From Moringa oleifera (lineage: Eukaryota > Streptophyta > Magnoliopsida > Brassicales > Moringaceae): a stretch of DNA of 64,000 nt. The notes below the pieces were generated by a model that was given only the letters and a program-made list of their open reading frames with translations, was not told where the DNA came from and did not search any database. Of the stretch, positions 1 to 13,100 are shown piece by piece. The position numbers were made by a program, and so were the translations under genes. Within the stretch, counting starts at the first letter, position 1. The number at the start of each line of letters is the position of its first letter. The DNA is taken from assembly GCA_021397835.1 (NCBI GenBank), contig JAJFZO010000230.1:6380001-6444000 (forward strand). Reading direction: 5' to 3'.

Positions 1-1
1 G

Positions 2-438
2 TTACTGGATCCAAACTTGAGAGATAACTACGATCATGCACAGATGGAGAGGATGATTCTAGCTGCCACTCTGTGTATCAGACGTGCTCCTCGAGCTAGG
101 CCTCATATGAGCATTGTAAGACATTTTCGATGTCTCCAACTATTGCTTCTAGACGAATGGATCTTTAAATCTGTTGCTGTTCATGTTGACAATAGGTTGT
201 CAAGCTCCTTGAAGGAGATGCAGATGTTACCAAGTGGGCAAGGCTGCAAGTTAACGCCTCAGAAGAATCTGATCTGCTAGGGAACGAAGCTTCTCCTCGA
301 GCTAATCTCCAGTCCCATCTTAGCCTTGCGTTGCTTGATGTGGAGGATGACTCACTCTCCATGAGCAGCGTGGAGCAATCTGTCTCACTCGAGGACTACT
401 TGCAAGGCAGGTGGAGCCGCTCATCAAGCTTCGACTAA
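2..438 (+). CDS. Receptor-like cytoplasmic kinase, 3' end only
   Basis: This is the C-terminal end of a serine/threonine kinase cut by the left edge of the window. Exons are 2-115 and 196-438, joined in phase 0 across an 80-base GT-AG intron, with a TAA stop. The first exon carries kinase subdomain XI, with the invariant Arg in the run CIRRAPRARPHMS. The tail after the kinase fold includes EGDADVTKWARLQV and ends with the Ser-rich segment SLEDYLQGRWSRSSSFD. That tail is typical of RLCK class VI kinases, cytoplasmic kinases without an ectodomain, some of which carry an N-terminal UspA (adenine nucleotide alpha hydrolase-like) domain. The N-terminal part lies outside the window, so a UspA domain cannot be confirmed. 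Its position next to a C3H7 gene fits the At1g21590/At1g77280 subtype (inference). Confidence 0.8.
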
Positions 439-1689
439 CCCCATAACTATCCAAAAGGCAAGTAAACATCGTTCACTTAGTGCGATTTCTTGTATAGATT
501 GTCTTAGTTTTGCTTCTTCCTCTTCTTCCCGTTGTGTTGTTTACCGTCAAAAATGGGTGGTGGATGAGAGGTTGTTTGTGGTGTGCCCTCCTCCTTCCCT
601 TACTTAAAAGTTGTCATAAACAGTCCCCCCCACTTGGGGACTCCTCCCTCCTCTTCAAAAATGGTGTCAAGGTTTCTATTTCTTCGTCCTAATGTATCAT
701 TGAATCCGTAGTGGAATATGTTGTAATCCTGGAGATGATTGTACTGTAATTCTGGAATATTATCTAATAACATGAGAATGAGTAACCATTCTCCTTGACA
801 TATATTATACCTTCAATAATCTTAAACAAGTCTCAACTTGTAGGTCAATTTGACTGCCTCTATTGTCAATGTACATGTCCTATGCTGGTTTAAATTTTGT
901 AACAAAGAATTATAAGAATATTTTAATAATTTATAATATAAAAATAAATAACAAATAAAATAATTTAAATCATTAATTTATTTAATTATCACATATCATA
1001 ATTTTATTAAAAAATTTAGTACTTTTCATTCATTTTAAAAGCATCAAATATATTAATACATAATATTTAATAATTTATATTATCCAATAAAAAGTAACAA
1101 TACAAACGGATTGGTTTTTTATTTTTTTTCAATATTAAATTGAGACGGATGAAATTGTTGTAATTACCAACATGTTAAATCGGCTTCACACTTATAAACT
1201 GAATCATCTGTCGTTTTGCAATATCTAACACACTATAAATATCAGGTCCCCCTTTACAGACAGATTTATTTACAAGCTTTAGTGTTTTTTCTTTCATGGC
1301 CAATTGGGCACTGCTTTTAGAATAGCTTTAACAGCTGACTGCAACATCACCACTATTCTCCAGAAAATGGAGTCCTAATCATAAAATTAAAAGCAGTCTG
1401 CTTCAGCCACTACCTTCCATGGAGACCACTGCCTTTTCTTCTCATGAAACACACCATGTTCAGCAAAGGTGCCTGACTGTGAACCCTGTGGATTTCATTG
1501 GTTCAGGGCCATGTTATCCTTGTGAGGATGTCATTGCTTAGGGTTTTTTTGGTTAAAGCTTATGACTAGTAGTGATAGGCCAGCCAGATCTCAACTTCAA
1601 CTTGGGTATCTTTTACTTTAATATTCTTTAAAAATATTTTTTAATTATATTTTGTATATTAAATTTAATTTTAGTATTTAAAAATAATA

Positions 1690-2030
1690 AATTAAATTAT
1701 GATTTTATTCATTTGAATGAAATTAAGATTTATTAAAAGTTTTAAAAATTAAAAATATTTAAATTAAGATTTTATATTATGAATTTTGATTCAAAATTTT
1801 TTGAGATGTAACGAAATATTTAACTTATCATTACAAAAAACTTCAATTTTTTTTGAATAATAATAAAAATTTAAAAATTTATAGTAAATAACTCATGAGT
1901 TGAAATTATTCAAAACTAAAAAATTAATTCAAAGTAAAATGTAAAATTTTAAATCATTTAAGTTATTTTAAAATTAAATGAATAAAATAAAATTTTATTT
2001 TTTATTTTTTAAATATTGAAAATTGATTTA
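1690..2030 (-). repeat. AT-rich dispersed repeat, inverted copy
   Basis: Read on the minus strand, this segment shows the same ordered landmarks as the copies at 2642-3090 and 60803-61200. There is a TTTTGAATAATTT block, then a TTATTTACTAT-like block, then a TCTCAAAAAATTTTGAAT-like block. It is the only copy I noticed in this orientation. The match was made by eye, and low-complexity AT sequence can mimic homology, so confidence is moderate. Confidence 0.4.
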
Positions 2031-2641
2031 GCATACGTGATATAATTTAAAGTTATATGTAATACTCATGTAATTTTTTATTTACAATTTTTTCTTAAAA
2101 ATAAAAAATATTTTATTTATAAATAAAAATTTAAATGATATGTAACATTTTAATTTTCCTTATGAACACTTTCAAAAAAATTATTAATATATCAGAAAAC
2201 AATCATTTTTAAGTAAATATCAATTTAGTTGGACGGATTGGACCCAAGTTGAGTCCAGGGGCGCATTTTCATAGCACATGCACGCATAATTACAGTTTTG
2301 CCATTGTATTGGAGCTGCCCATGTTGCGTGAATCAAACGGGCTTCACTTTCAATATATTATGTTAGTAAATATAAACGAAATTTTAAATTTTAAATTTAA
2401 AGTGTAGATTAATTTAATTATATTCTTATTTTTTAGTTTTATTTAAATTAATTTTATTTAAAAATTTTACATAACAAATTTTAATTTAGTTTTTTTAAAA
2501 ATGTAAAAAAATTCAAGTTATGGCAACTTAACTTTTTTTTTTAAAAAAATTTTTACTGTTAAACATTAACAAATTTTTTTTAAAAAAATTTTTAAAAATT
2601 ATTTAAATTTGATCAACAGATTTATACTAAATTATAAAATT

Positions 2642-3090
2642 TACAATAAATATTATTTAAAATTTTAAAAAACTCTTAATTTTTACTTTAAACTTCAAAA
2701 CTTCTTGAAACAAATTTTGAATGAATATTAAAATATAATTAAATAAAGCATTAATTTAAATTAATGTAATAAAATTAAGCATATTTTAATTATTAAATAC
2801 TTAAAATTATACAAATAAATATAGACTTTATTTCAAGTTACTCTCTTAGTTTTGAATAATTTTTAATTTATAAATTATTTATTATATTTTAAAAATATTT
2901 AATAATAATTTTTCAAAAAATATTTTTAGTATAAAAAACTCTAAATTTTTTGAGATGGTAGTTTTAATATTTTTTCAAATTCATAAAAAATTTTAAGTCA
3001 AAATTTTTTATACAAAATTCTCAATGCGAATATTTTAAATTTTTAAATTTTTTGATAAATCTAATTTGATTATTTCTCATCAACCAGATA
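2642..3090 (+). repeat. AT-rich dispersed repeat, best left-hand copy
   Basis: This copy is collinear with 60803-61200 over about 400 bases. Shared blocks include ACAATAAATATTATTTAAAA at the left end (ACAATTAATATTATTTAAAA in the other copy), TAAGCATATTTT about 130 bases further on, and TTTGAATAATTTTTA followed by ATTATTTATTAT about 210 bases from the left end. The spacing of the blocks agrees to within about five bases, which simple AT richness would not explain. I found no coding capacity or clear terminal inverted repeats. Confidence 0.55.
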
Positions 3091-3399
3091 TATTAAAGAT
3101 ATTTTAAAATTTGGAGTAAAAAATAAGAAGTAGTGTATTTTACAAGATTATATATAATATTTACATTAAAATTCATTTAAATTATTTTAATAAAAATTAT
3201 TATTTTTTATAATTTTTTTGAGTTAAAGTTAAAATAGAATCAAATTAAAATAAAGAGCACAATTGAATCAATTATGTGTCAAGTTAAAATTTAAAAATGT
3301 ATATAATTAAAATTTTTTATATTTTAAAGTAGATATAATGATGTTATTTTTTAATTTAAATCTCATCATTTTAATTTTTTAATTATATATTTAAAATTT

Positions 3400-3700
3400 C
3401 AATTAGATTTAATTTAGCATTTAATTTAAATAATTATATAAAATTAATAATATTTTCATTATCAAAATACTTAAAAATTATTTACATAATTTACACCTCT
3501 ATTTTAAATATATTCTTCAAATTTAGTTTGATTTTATGAATTATTTATATATATTTTAAATTTTTTATGATATAAAAATAATATATTTTTAAAATTTTGA
3601 AATTTTTTGTGATAACAATTTAAATATTTCTTTCATTTTTTTCAAATTTTAAGTTAAAATTTATTTTATAAGATCATTAATTTAATTATTTTTATTTTAA
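3400..3700 (+). repeat. AT-rich dispersed repeat, diverged copy
   Basis: A more diverged copy of the same family. It contains a TTATCAAAATACTTAAAAATTA block, then a GAATTATTTATATATATTTTA block, then a CAAATTTTAAGTTAAAATTT block, in the same order as the copy just upstream. The boundaries are approximate. Confidence 0.4.
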
Positions 3701-4166
3701 ATTTTATAAAAATTAAAAATTAAAATAAACTAGAATTTAATTTTTAATTATTTTTTTAAAAGTTGAATCTGGCAGGGGACATGAAAATTGTTGGAAATGA
3801 GATTTTTCAAAAACTGATTTTTGTTTTTATTTTAAAAAATAATTAAATTCAAAACTATGTAGGTATTACATACTAGTTAACAGTAATTTAATTAAAACAT
3901 CATAGACCTTTTTTTCAGTTTTTTTTTATTTAAAATTTATCATCTTGGAAAGATAGAGCTTGGGGATGATGCAGACCAGAATTAGAAGTCTCAAGTCAAA
4001 GGGAGAAACAAAGAAAGATAAAAAAGAAGCAGAAGACAGCACCCATCAGAAAGCCAAAAGAGAGCATACTCTCTCCATCGCCAAGCAAAGAAGAAGAAGA
4101 CGACGAAGAAATAGAAGAAGAAAAGGGGGTTTAGAGCAGCAAGCAATCAGAGGAAGGGCTGCTATC

Positions 4167-7100
4167 ATGGATCCTCCCTACCTCTACCACAACAATCATA
4201 GGTACTCCCCCTTCTCTCCTCCTCATCCTCCTCGTTCTCTTCCCCATCCTCATCCTCATCCTCATCCTCATCCTCATCCTCATCATCCGTCTACTTCTCG
4301 CCCTTTCAATGAACAAACTAATTTTTATGGGGCCCAGCACCACCACCTTGCGCGACCACCACAACCACCGCAACAGTTGGCGCCGCCACTACTGCCACCT
4401 GCACCCCCGGATCATCCACCTCACTACCGCCCCTTTCCTGGGCCCCAACAGCCGAGTCAGCGCCCTTACCATGCTCACCAATTCGCTTACAGTCCTCACC
4501 CGGGCGACCGCCACAATGACCACCTTAGATCACCACCAGCACCTTCTTCATCGCACTTCCGGTTCCTTGATCCTCCCCACTCTCCTCGAATCCCTCACCG
4601 GGCCATCCTCCATCACCGCGCACCCGAGCTCGACCGGGAAATTGGACTTGATTTATGGGAGCGCCCGCAACGGGTTGTTCTGGACAATCGGTCACACCCG
4701 CACCAGCCCCAGCACCAGCACCAGCACCACCCTGTTGTCAAGTTGGATCACCACCTTCAATTTGACAACAGACCCATGCCCCGGGATAGATCCATTGATA
4801 GATTTAGGCATGGTTTAGAATGCAATTCTAGGTTTACAGAAGAGCTTAATGATCATGTTGGACATAATCTGAGAGAAAACTTTCCAAGGGGTAGAATTGA
4901 AGAGATTTATCATTCCCGTGATCAGTTTGTAGTGGATTCTGATAGACCTTCTAGCGATATGGAGTTTGAGCTGAGGATAATTGAATCAATTTCGGGGGGT
5001 CATCATGATGGTCGATATGGTTCTGTATCGGAAAATGAGGTGATTAAGAGCAATGCTAGAGATATGGTGAGTGCAAACCAGAGATGGGTTAATGACCGAC
5101 ATGTTCTGAGAGACACTAGGGATTCAGCGATTGAGATGGGAGATGGTGAGATTGGGGATGGAGATGTGGCTCGGACATTTTTGAGGAAAGGTGTTTATCA
5201 AGCTGCAGATGCAGAAAGATACAATGACAAAGGGGGCAGAGAAGGAAACCATGAATTCAGTCGTACTCCTAGGAAGCAAATACAAAAGAAGAGTGCATTT
5301 TTAAGAATTCAAATGGCAAAGCCTACTCACAGGAGTAGGGAGGACGAGAGATCACGTTATTCTGGTCATTTTGAGGAGAAGAAATCTTCTTTCAGGGGGA
5401 AAGATCCACTGGCATATTCTGATCGTGGGGTGGAAGAGAAAGAGAGAGAGGAGAGTCCCATGGAGCTGGATGTTTCTTTTAAGTCCAACTCTTTGGTAGC
5501 CAAGGCAATTGCGGTTCCTTTGAGCTCGAGTTTTGCTTCTGGCACGAGTTTGATGCCTAGGAAAAGAAAAATTAGGAAAACCATAGTTTCCAGTAAAGAT
5601 GGTAGAAGTTCATCGCCCACTATGCTCATTGATGGCTCTTTAATAGTAGATAATTCCACACATATCACAAATAAGACCCTTGGTTCTGAAAACTACTTGA
5701 AACAGTCGAAAGAGAAAGTTACAGCTTGTAGTGTTGATAACAAGCTTGTTAGTAGTTCAAAGCCTTCTTCTGGTGGGACTACTGCTTACATTGGAAAGAT
5801 CAAATTGGAGAAGTCTCCCAAGGATACTGTTTCATACAAAGGTGGCAGTGATGCTGGTCCAAGTAAATTGCCCTCACAGAAGGTTGTGAAGAAGAGAAAA
5901 ATTGTGAAGAAAGTTACAAAACCTCCTTCATCATTGCAAGGCTCACAATCAATTGAAAAACTTGAAGAACCGGAGAAAGCTGATAGCTCTGGTCATGGTT
6001 TACCTGCTTCCTCTGAGCTTGAAAAGTGTATTGCACCTTCGAAAGAGAAAGTCCCTTCTGTTGGTTTGCATTTTCTGCGTGGCGTTGATTCACAGCATAG
6101 TGCAAATGAATCTGCGTTGCCTGAGAATCAGAAGGGGCATGGGTCTGCAAAGGTTATTGTACTGAAAGAGGTTCATACTGATTTTGACATTAAAGCATCT
6201 GCACATAGAACTAAGAAATTGGGTTCTTCAGGTCATGAAGAAGCTGAAATTAATGAGCCAGTAATAAATGTGGATAATTCTGTTACCGAGCAGTGTACCA
6301 TGTCAAATAATGAGGAGGATCATAATCAATCACCAAATGAAATTACTATTTCTTACATAAAAAACGTGGGAGATGTCAGTAAGGTGCTTTGTCAAGGAGG
6401 TTCTTTTCTGGAGGATAGTGCTTTGAAAGAATCTCAAGGGCTTTTGTCTTCCATAGACGGTAATACTAGTTCTGGTTTGTTAAGTTCAACAAAAAATAAT
6501 ATCCATGAGGACCTAGTAAATGCTAGCAACATCATCAATGGGATGAATACCCCTGGTAGTTTGGAGTGTCGTTTATCTGATGCACAAGATAGTGATATTG
6601 TTTCTCAAAGTGTGGGTCCTGTTTGCAAGCAGGTACGCACAAACCAGGTCAGTCCTTCTATCAAGGGCAGTAACATTGAAGAATCTTCAAAGGCTATTTC
6701 TTCAGCAGGAACCTGTGTAGTTTTCCCTTCATCAAGTTCAGTGGAAACCGGAGTTAATGTTGGCTCCATGTCTGAAGACTGCTGCAAATGTCACAGAGTT
6801 ACCTTGTCTGGTGCTGACTGTGGCTTTATACATTCAAAGGAGATCAACCATGGAGTGGATGTTGATGCTGGTAGGCAGCCATATAGAGATGAGGTTACAA
6901 CATCACCCGTGATTGGTGCTTCAAAGGGATATCCAGATAATAAGGTGTTGCGACAAGGGACTGAGGATGATATGCCTAGCACTTCTACTAAGAGAGAAGT
7001 TTTGAGTTATCGGTTAGATTGGTCAAGTTCAGGAAAAACTGAAATTGATGTCGGGTCTGTAAATATAGAAAGCTCCATCCATGGTGTGGATACAAACTTA

Positions 7101-10100
7101 AGTTTATCTGTGAGAAATTCTAGTCCTTCAGCAGGTACAGATACTAGCATAGGGTGTTTTGATGTTTACTTGCCACCTTGTAAGGATGGAGTCAGTGTTT
7201 TGCATGGAAGCAGTTTAACAGCTGGACTTTCTGAGACTAAGGTTTCAGTTGGCAACGTTCTTAATGGCGGATCCAGTGGGACCTCTCTGGAAATAGAAGA
7301 AAGGTCAAAAGTCCCATGCTCTTATCATCAATTGCCTAGTCCAACAGGATCCATGTTCAATGACAGACTTGTAGCCGGAGGTATCTGCAAATCTGATTCC
7401 AGAATGGCCTACAGTTCTAATTATCGTCAACAAGAGGGAGTCATGTTGTCTAACGATGACACTCTGTGTCCCTCTGCTTTGCTGCTTTGTTCAGAAGAAG
7501 TTACTGTATTGCTTAAAAATAGGTCATCAGCAGGATCCTCTGAGGCTGTGGGTTCAGTTAGATATGCCTCTATGGATGATGGTCTTAAGGTCAATGACTA
7601 TATTGTCAATTCTTGTTCAGTTTCTAAGGACTTGGGCATTCCCAGTGCATTATCCCTTTGTACATCAGGATTTGGAAGTGACCAGATAGAAAATGCTACT
7701 CCTGGTATGGATGAAAATAACCTTCAAAACAACATTACTTGCATGGAAATTGGTGAAGGAGAAAAAATGGATATAGATGCTGCAGAAGAGCAAGCGATGA
7801 TTTGTGGAAACAGTGCTAAGTTCAGAATTCCTTCAGAACATCAGTCTCCTGGCTCAGATAAAAGAATGGAAACTTCAAATGTGGAATATGGCTCACCTTC
7901 TGCATCAAAGTACCTTGCTTTAGTTGCTGATGGTAGCAAAGTTTCTAGTTCCAGTAATGAACTGATGGAATTTGCATGTTGTATACCATCTGATATAAAT
8001 TCTACAAAAAACCTGCCTGTTACCACTGTTTTTGACACCTTTAATAGAAAACCATCAGAGAGTCAAGTTTCCGATAAGAAGGTTTATGGGGGTGAAGAAA
8101 TTTTGAATGAGAAGTCTGCCAGTGAAGATGGCTCTAACTTAGCTGCCTCTGTATCATCTTCGTGGTATGCCAGAATGGACATTGCATCGAAGTGTGCTGG
8201 GGATGATCGCTCAGTGGCTGTTAAAGAAGGAGCATTTCTGATGAATGACTCCGAAAATACCATTCAAAATGTGAATCCATTGAGTGGGGAAACACATGGG
8301 AGGAAAAAGCATAATAATCATGCTGTTCCTAAGAGTAATATGGGTTGTTCATCTCTTGTTTTTACTGCCAGAAAGACTATAGCTCCTTCAACCCGTGTCA
8401 GAAAATCGCAAACATGGCACCGAACTGGTAATACTTCTGCTTTTCTGCCAGGGAACAAACCTTTCTCAAATACTGTTCCTCTGCAGGGCCGGTGGCTGAA
8501 TAAAGTCACGTTGCAGAGTACTTACATTCGTAAAGGTAACAGTCTTCTCAGAAAACCAACTCGGCATGCTCCTCCTCCTAGAGTTTCAGATGGGTTCAAT
8601 TCATCTGTCTATCGGTTGAACTGTTGCGGTGCAGATGAAGTGAAGGATATCAGATTTGATAAGGTTGATGCTACTGATACAGCTAATTCCATGAACACAG
8701 GAACTAGTGCTCCTCTTGAGAGGCCCAGAACACCCCCTTTGCCCAGCACCACCAAATCACCAAATCATGCTACTGATTCTTCAGGGGACTGTACATCCTC
8801 CCCATTGGTGGAGCCTCTTGCTGGTGCTTCCTCTGAAACTGCAACAAATCCAATTAAATGCAGGGAGACTGATATGGCAAATTCCTATGAGGATGGACCT
8901 GGGGTTTTTGAAGCTTCTCGAAGTCAAACTGGTTTAATCAACCACTTGGAATGTGGAAATGACCTGAATGATGTGAACATGGCTTCAAATTTGAAGTCAA
9001 TAACCTATGTGAAGCGAAAATCAAATCAATTGGTTGCAACTTCAAGTGTTCACGGGACAGGTAAGACACAAATTGTTTCCTCTGATGGTTACTACAAGAG
9101 GAGAAAAAACCAGCTTATTAGGACCTCGGCAGATGGTAACATCAAGCAAACAGTCTCTTCACCCGATAACCCTTTAATCACAGAGGGGAAAACATCTACT
9201 AAGATTTTTTCCGGCAGAAACTTTAGCATGAGGCGGTCTCATAAAGGTTTCTCCTCAACTTGTTCTCAGTACACTGTTTTATTTTCTATTTACTATGCAG
9301 TGGGATAACTCACTAGCTTGTTCTATATGCGTATTGTCTTGAACTCAGTAAATGAATAAATCTGATATTGTGGGAAGAAATATGGTATTGATTGCATGCT
9401 TTTATGTTGTATGTATAAATGCATGTAAGTGTTTATTTATCTCTTTATGCGTGTTTGGAGACTTCTCTAGAGATGGGGGTTTCATGGGTTTTCACTTTTA
9501 CAGTCGGAGGGAAGGTCTGTACCTCTGTGATTCAAGTGCTGGAAGACCAATTCTGTTGAATTTGTTTTGTGCTTTGCATGCAGTAGCTGTACCTGAAGCA
9601 GCTTTGATCAATTCTGTTCTGTTTAATGTTAATATGTGAAGTATTTAAGACTATTTTTCTTTCTCTCTTCATTCTTCATTTTCTGTTTTTCTTCTTCATA
9701 TTTCTTATTTCCTCCTGATAATACTTGGAAGTATAGGGCATTTTCATTTATTTGAGAAGGACAAATAGGAATTTTACTGGTAGCAGCCATGATCTTCCAA
9801 CTAGTTCGTCATTTAAATAATTGATTGGTCGCGAATAGATTGCAGTTCTCTGGATGGTTGGAGATTCTTATGTATATATAGGCTGGGGGGATGTCAGAAA
9901 ATTTTTGTTGGACGAGCAGAAGGTCATGATGCAATTGATACTGGCATGCAATTATGGACATTATGGTGTTTGTGTCGCAGATGTAACCCAAGCAAATAAA
10001 ACATTACATAGTCTAGATTTTTAATAATAAATTGTTGGAGAAGTTACCATGATTGTTCAGTTTTTGGTCTATCACGCATTCTGTCCTATATTTATGTTTT

Positions 10101-13100
10101 CATAGCGTCTTATGGTGATATTCTGTTGCATGGCCTTAGGATGTTTGTCTTGAAGGATGTGAAGTAGCTGATATTTATAAACCACTGCCAAACTGTAGTT
10201 GGCAACTGCCTGTAGTCAGATTTGACAAGTAAACTAATTGTTAGTTAGCTTTTCTTTTATTTATTTAAATTTATTTTTATTACATCATAATAGTGTTACT
10301 TCTGGCAGTTCTTTTTGTTATACACATTCGGTGCCCAGCTTGTAGATCAAAGTCCTTAGTTGCAGTGGCTGCAACCAGAAATTTGGTGCAATAGCCACTT
10401 CATTTTTCTTTTCAATCAACATACTTTATTATCGTTCTTCATCCTAATCTGTTGGGAGACAAAACCTTACTTCAGTTGTCCTTTAGCAGCACTTGGGAAG
10501 CCTCTCAAGCGCTCAAAATTATCTCTGGTCTGGACGCTGCATGGTGCACAGATATCAAATAATGATTGTAATTCGTTGCATTATAAGGTCTTGCCCCAGT
10601 TGGTTCCTTGGAAAAGATCAACATACTGGAGAAGTGTCATGCAAAATTCACCTTCTATTTCCAGTAATAGCTCCTTATCTACAATCAGGTATGTTGGAAT
10701 GTCAAGTGTTGTTTCTAACCACACATCTGCTTTAAGTTCTATCATGTTTGTTTCATTGACGTTCTTAACATAGATTGATACTCTTTTCAGTAGAAAATTG
10801 CTGCTGTTCAGAAAGAGGGACACAATCTACACAAGGTCAATTCATGGACTTTCACTTCGAAAATCCAAGGTATTAAGTGTGGGTGGACCTAGTTTAAAAT
10901 GGTCAAAATCCATAGAGAGAAGCTCAAAGAAAGCCAATGAGGTTAGATTCTATTAAATACCAGTACACATTTTCTGCCCCTTGGAATGATGTGCAATGGA
11001 TGGTAGATTATTGAATCAAAGTTATGGGACACAGCTTTAACCAAGTTCAGTTGTTGTTTATATAGGAGGCTACACTAGCAATTGCTGAAGTAGAAAAGAA
11101 AAAAAGAGAACAACGTGGCACTGGATCTGGTGTTTCTGGCACAAAGAACAGAAATCATGCTTCACGTAAGTCAGTACATACTGGATCTGGTGTTTCCAAT
11201 ATGATCCTGGTGTTGCAGATCCAATCATAGTCATTGCTTATAATGATGTTTGCTAAGTGGTTTGGTTGTCCATTTTATGTGAACCTTTGGTTTGTGGTTT
11301 TGGAAAGGATGCTTCAATAATTTGATACTTTTTTCAGGTGAACGTATATTCCGCATTGGTTCAGTTCGCTACAAAATGGACTCTTCAAGGCGGACCCTTC
11401 AGAGGATATCAGGTAGTTTGCTCTTGATTACTTAACCTGTCTAAGGAACAGGTATAAGGGAACTTGAACACAAGCTTTTGGAGAGAGGATGGTGCTTTGC
11501 TAGTGACAAAAAGTTTTAGATTACTGAGTTTGCTTACTGTTAGAATGTTCAAATTCTATGTTATCAATTCAGTCTCAGCATGTCTTCGAACAAATTATTA
11601 AATGGCAAGATACTGCTGGAGAACTCTCTTGAATAGATAAGCACGTTATTTAGCTCATCCTACCAATATATGTCTCTCTGTTTCCTTTTCCTGTCTAGGA
11701 TGCACTATAGTAGAGCATTTGATTAAAATCAGACTAAAACGTAAATTTGTTCTGATTGAAGTTTACTAGTTTGGCCAAAAAATAAAAAAAATAAAAAAAT
11801 GAAGTTTTACGAAATTGGGTGATCATGCATAATGAAATTTTGAGGTTCTACTTCAAACATGTTTTATTAGAAAACAAGTAGAACAAGAAAGAAAATCTGT
11901 ACTTGGTACATTATGTTGCGCCTCTCTCTATTCTATGCACAAACATCTTGTAAATCCTCAGCCTGTTGGGACAGTGCAGGTGAACTTTATGTCACAAAAG
12001 AGTTGTGCATCCACAATTCAAACTGTATTTTTTAAAAGGATCTTTGCTGACTTTTTGTTTCCTTTTTTTTTTCCCTGGTGGATCACAATAACTAAGATGG
12101 GAGTGTAGAAACCATAATTTTCCTCTGCCTGAAAAGTCAGGCAAAAGTTATGAGGCAAGCTCCTTAAAGTAATTATGGTATCTGGAATTTAATTTTGTGG
12201 CTGACCATTTGTTACTAATGGGAACAATGAATTGGGACCTGTTGGTTCCAATCAAATTGGTGGAAGTGCCATGAATCTTTCCCAGTGAACACTGGGAAAT
12301 AGGTCTTGAATTGTCCTGGTTTCAAGATGTTGATTTGCCTTCAATCACACCAATCCTAATCTTTGATTTTTGAATGGGAATAAAAAGTCTAGCTACTTAT
12401 CTAGAGAAGTAATTCCACTATGTTCTGTTGTATCTCTTTACATTGGTGACGGTTGGATGATTCTTCAACTACTGAGGTGATAGTGCATGAATTACTGCAG
12501 TGTTTTGAGTCCTTTATGGTTTGTCTTATCCTTTCAAAACTGTCTTGCAAGTTGAGGGAGGCAATAAGAAATGCTGTTGTTTGCTTGTTGGTGTCAGAGT
12601 CTTGTTTTGTTAATGCAAACTGTTGGATATTGTGCTTGACTTGTTCGGTTAGTGGAATTCCCATCGGCTAATTGTTGTGGAACTTGTTGTCTTTGCATTG
12701 TGAACTTTTTAATTTTTTCTGGGCGGTCACATTGGATTATATTTTCTGTTGTTTCCTTCTTTTAAAGGGGATGGGGAACAGGTAATGGGTCTTATAACTT
12801 ATTTAATGTTTGGTGCAGATGTTGAATCATCATGCTCTGCCGGTCTCGTATCAGAAAATGATGCCAAGAAATCTTATGTGCCTAGAAGACTAGTAATTGG
12901 CAATGATGAGTATGCTCCTTTTTGTGATACTTTCCTTGTTTATTTATTCCCCAAGTTTCACTATAGTTTAATGCAGTTATTAGGTAACTGTTGGTGTTTG
13001 TCAAAGTACGTGTAAATTGTAGAATATCTCTGCATGAAACTCCACCTACCTGCAGTGCTTAAGTAGTTGGTCATGGAAGGATTCAAAATTTTGCAGGTAT

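Larger units (their letters stand above)
439..3959. other. 3'UTR then AT-rich intergenic DNA, about 3.5 kb
   Basis: The first 350 bases or so are the probable 3'UTR of the kinase and include a pyrimidine-rich stretch. From about 800 onward the DNA is extremely AT-rich, with no reading frame I can support. It holds at least three copies of a dispersed AT-rich repeat, listed separately, and a less AT-rich island at about 1200-1560 that starts with a TATA-like box. A second short GC-richer patch lies at about 2225-2345. The last few hundred bases must contain the promoter and 5'UTR of the zinc-finger gene, but I could not place its TATA box with confidence. Confidence 0.7.

Noticed and set aside
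1479..1504. Small hairpin TGAACC...GGTTCA as a possible microRNA precursor
   Set aside because: The stem is only six base pairs and does not extend outward. A plant microRNA precursor needs a far longer stem.
4131..4373. Minus-strand frame with a Met-Arg repeat
   Set aside because: It is the antisense shadow of the CCTCAT repeat and of exon 1 of the CCCH gene. It has no splice or family support.
9352..9639. 95-codon plus-strand frame after the first CCCH exon
   Set aside because: It lies in intron 1, between good splice sites that restore the conserved C3H7 reading frame, and has no recognisable domain.
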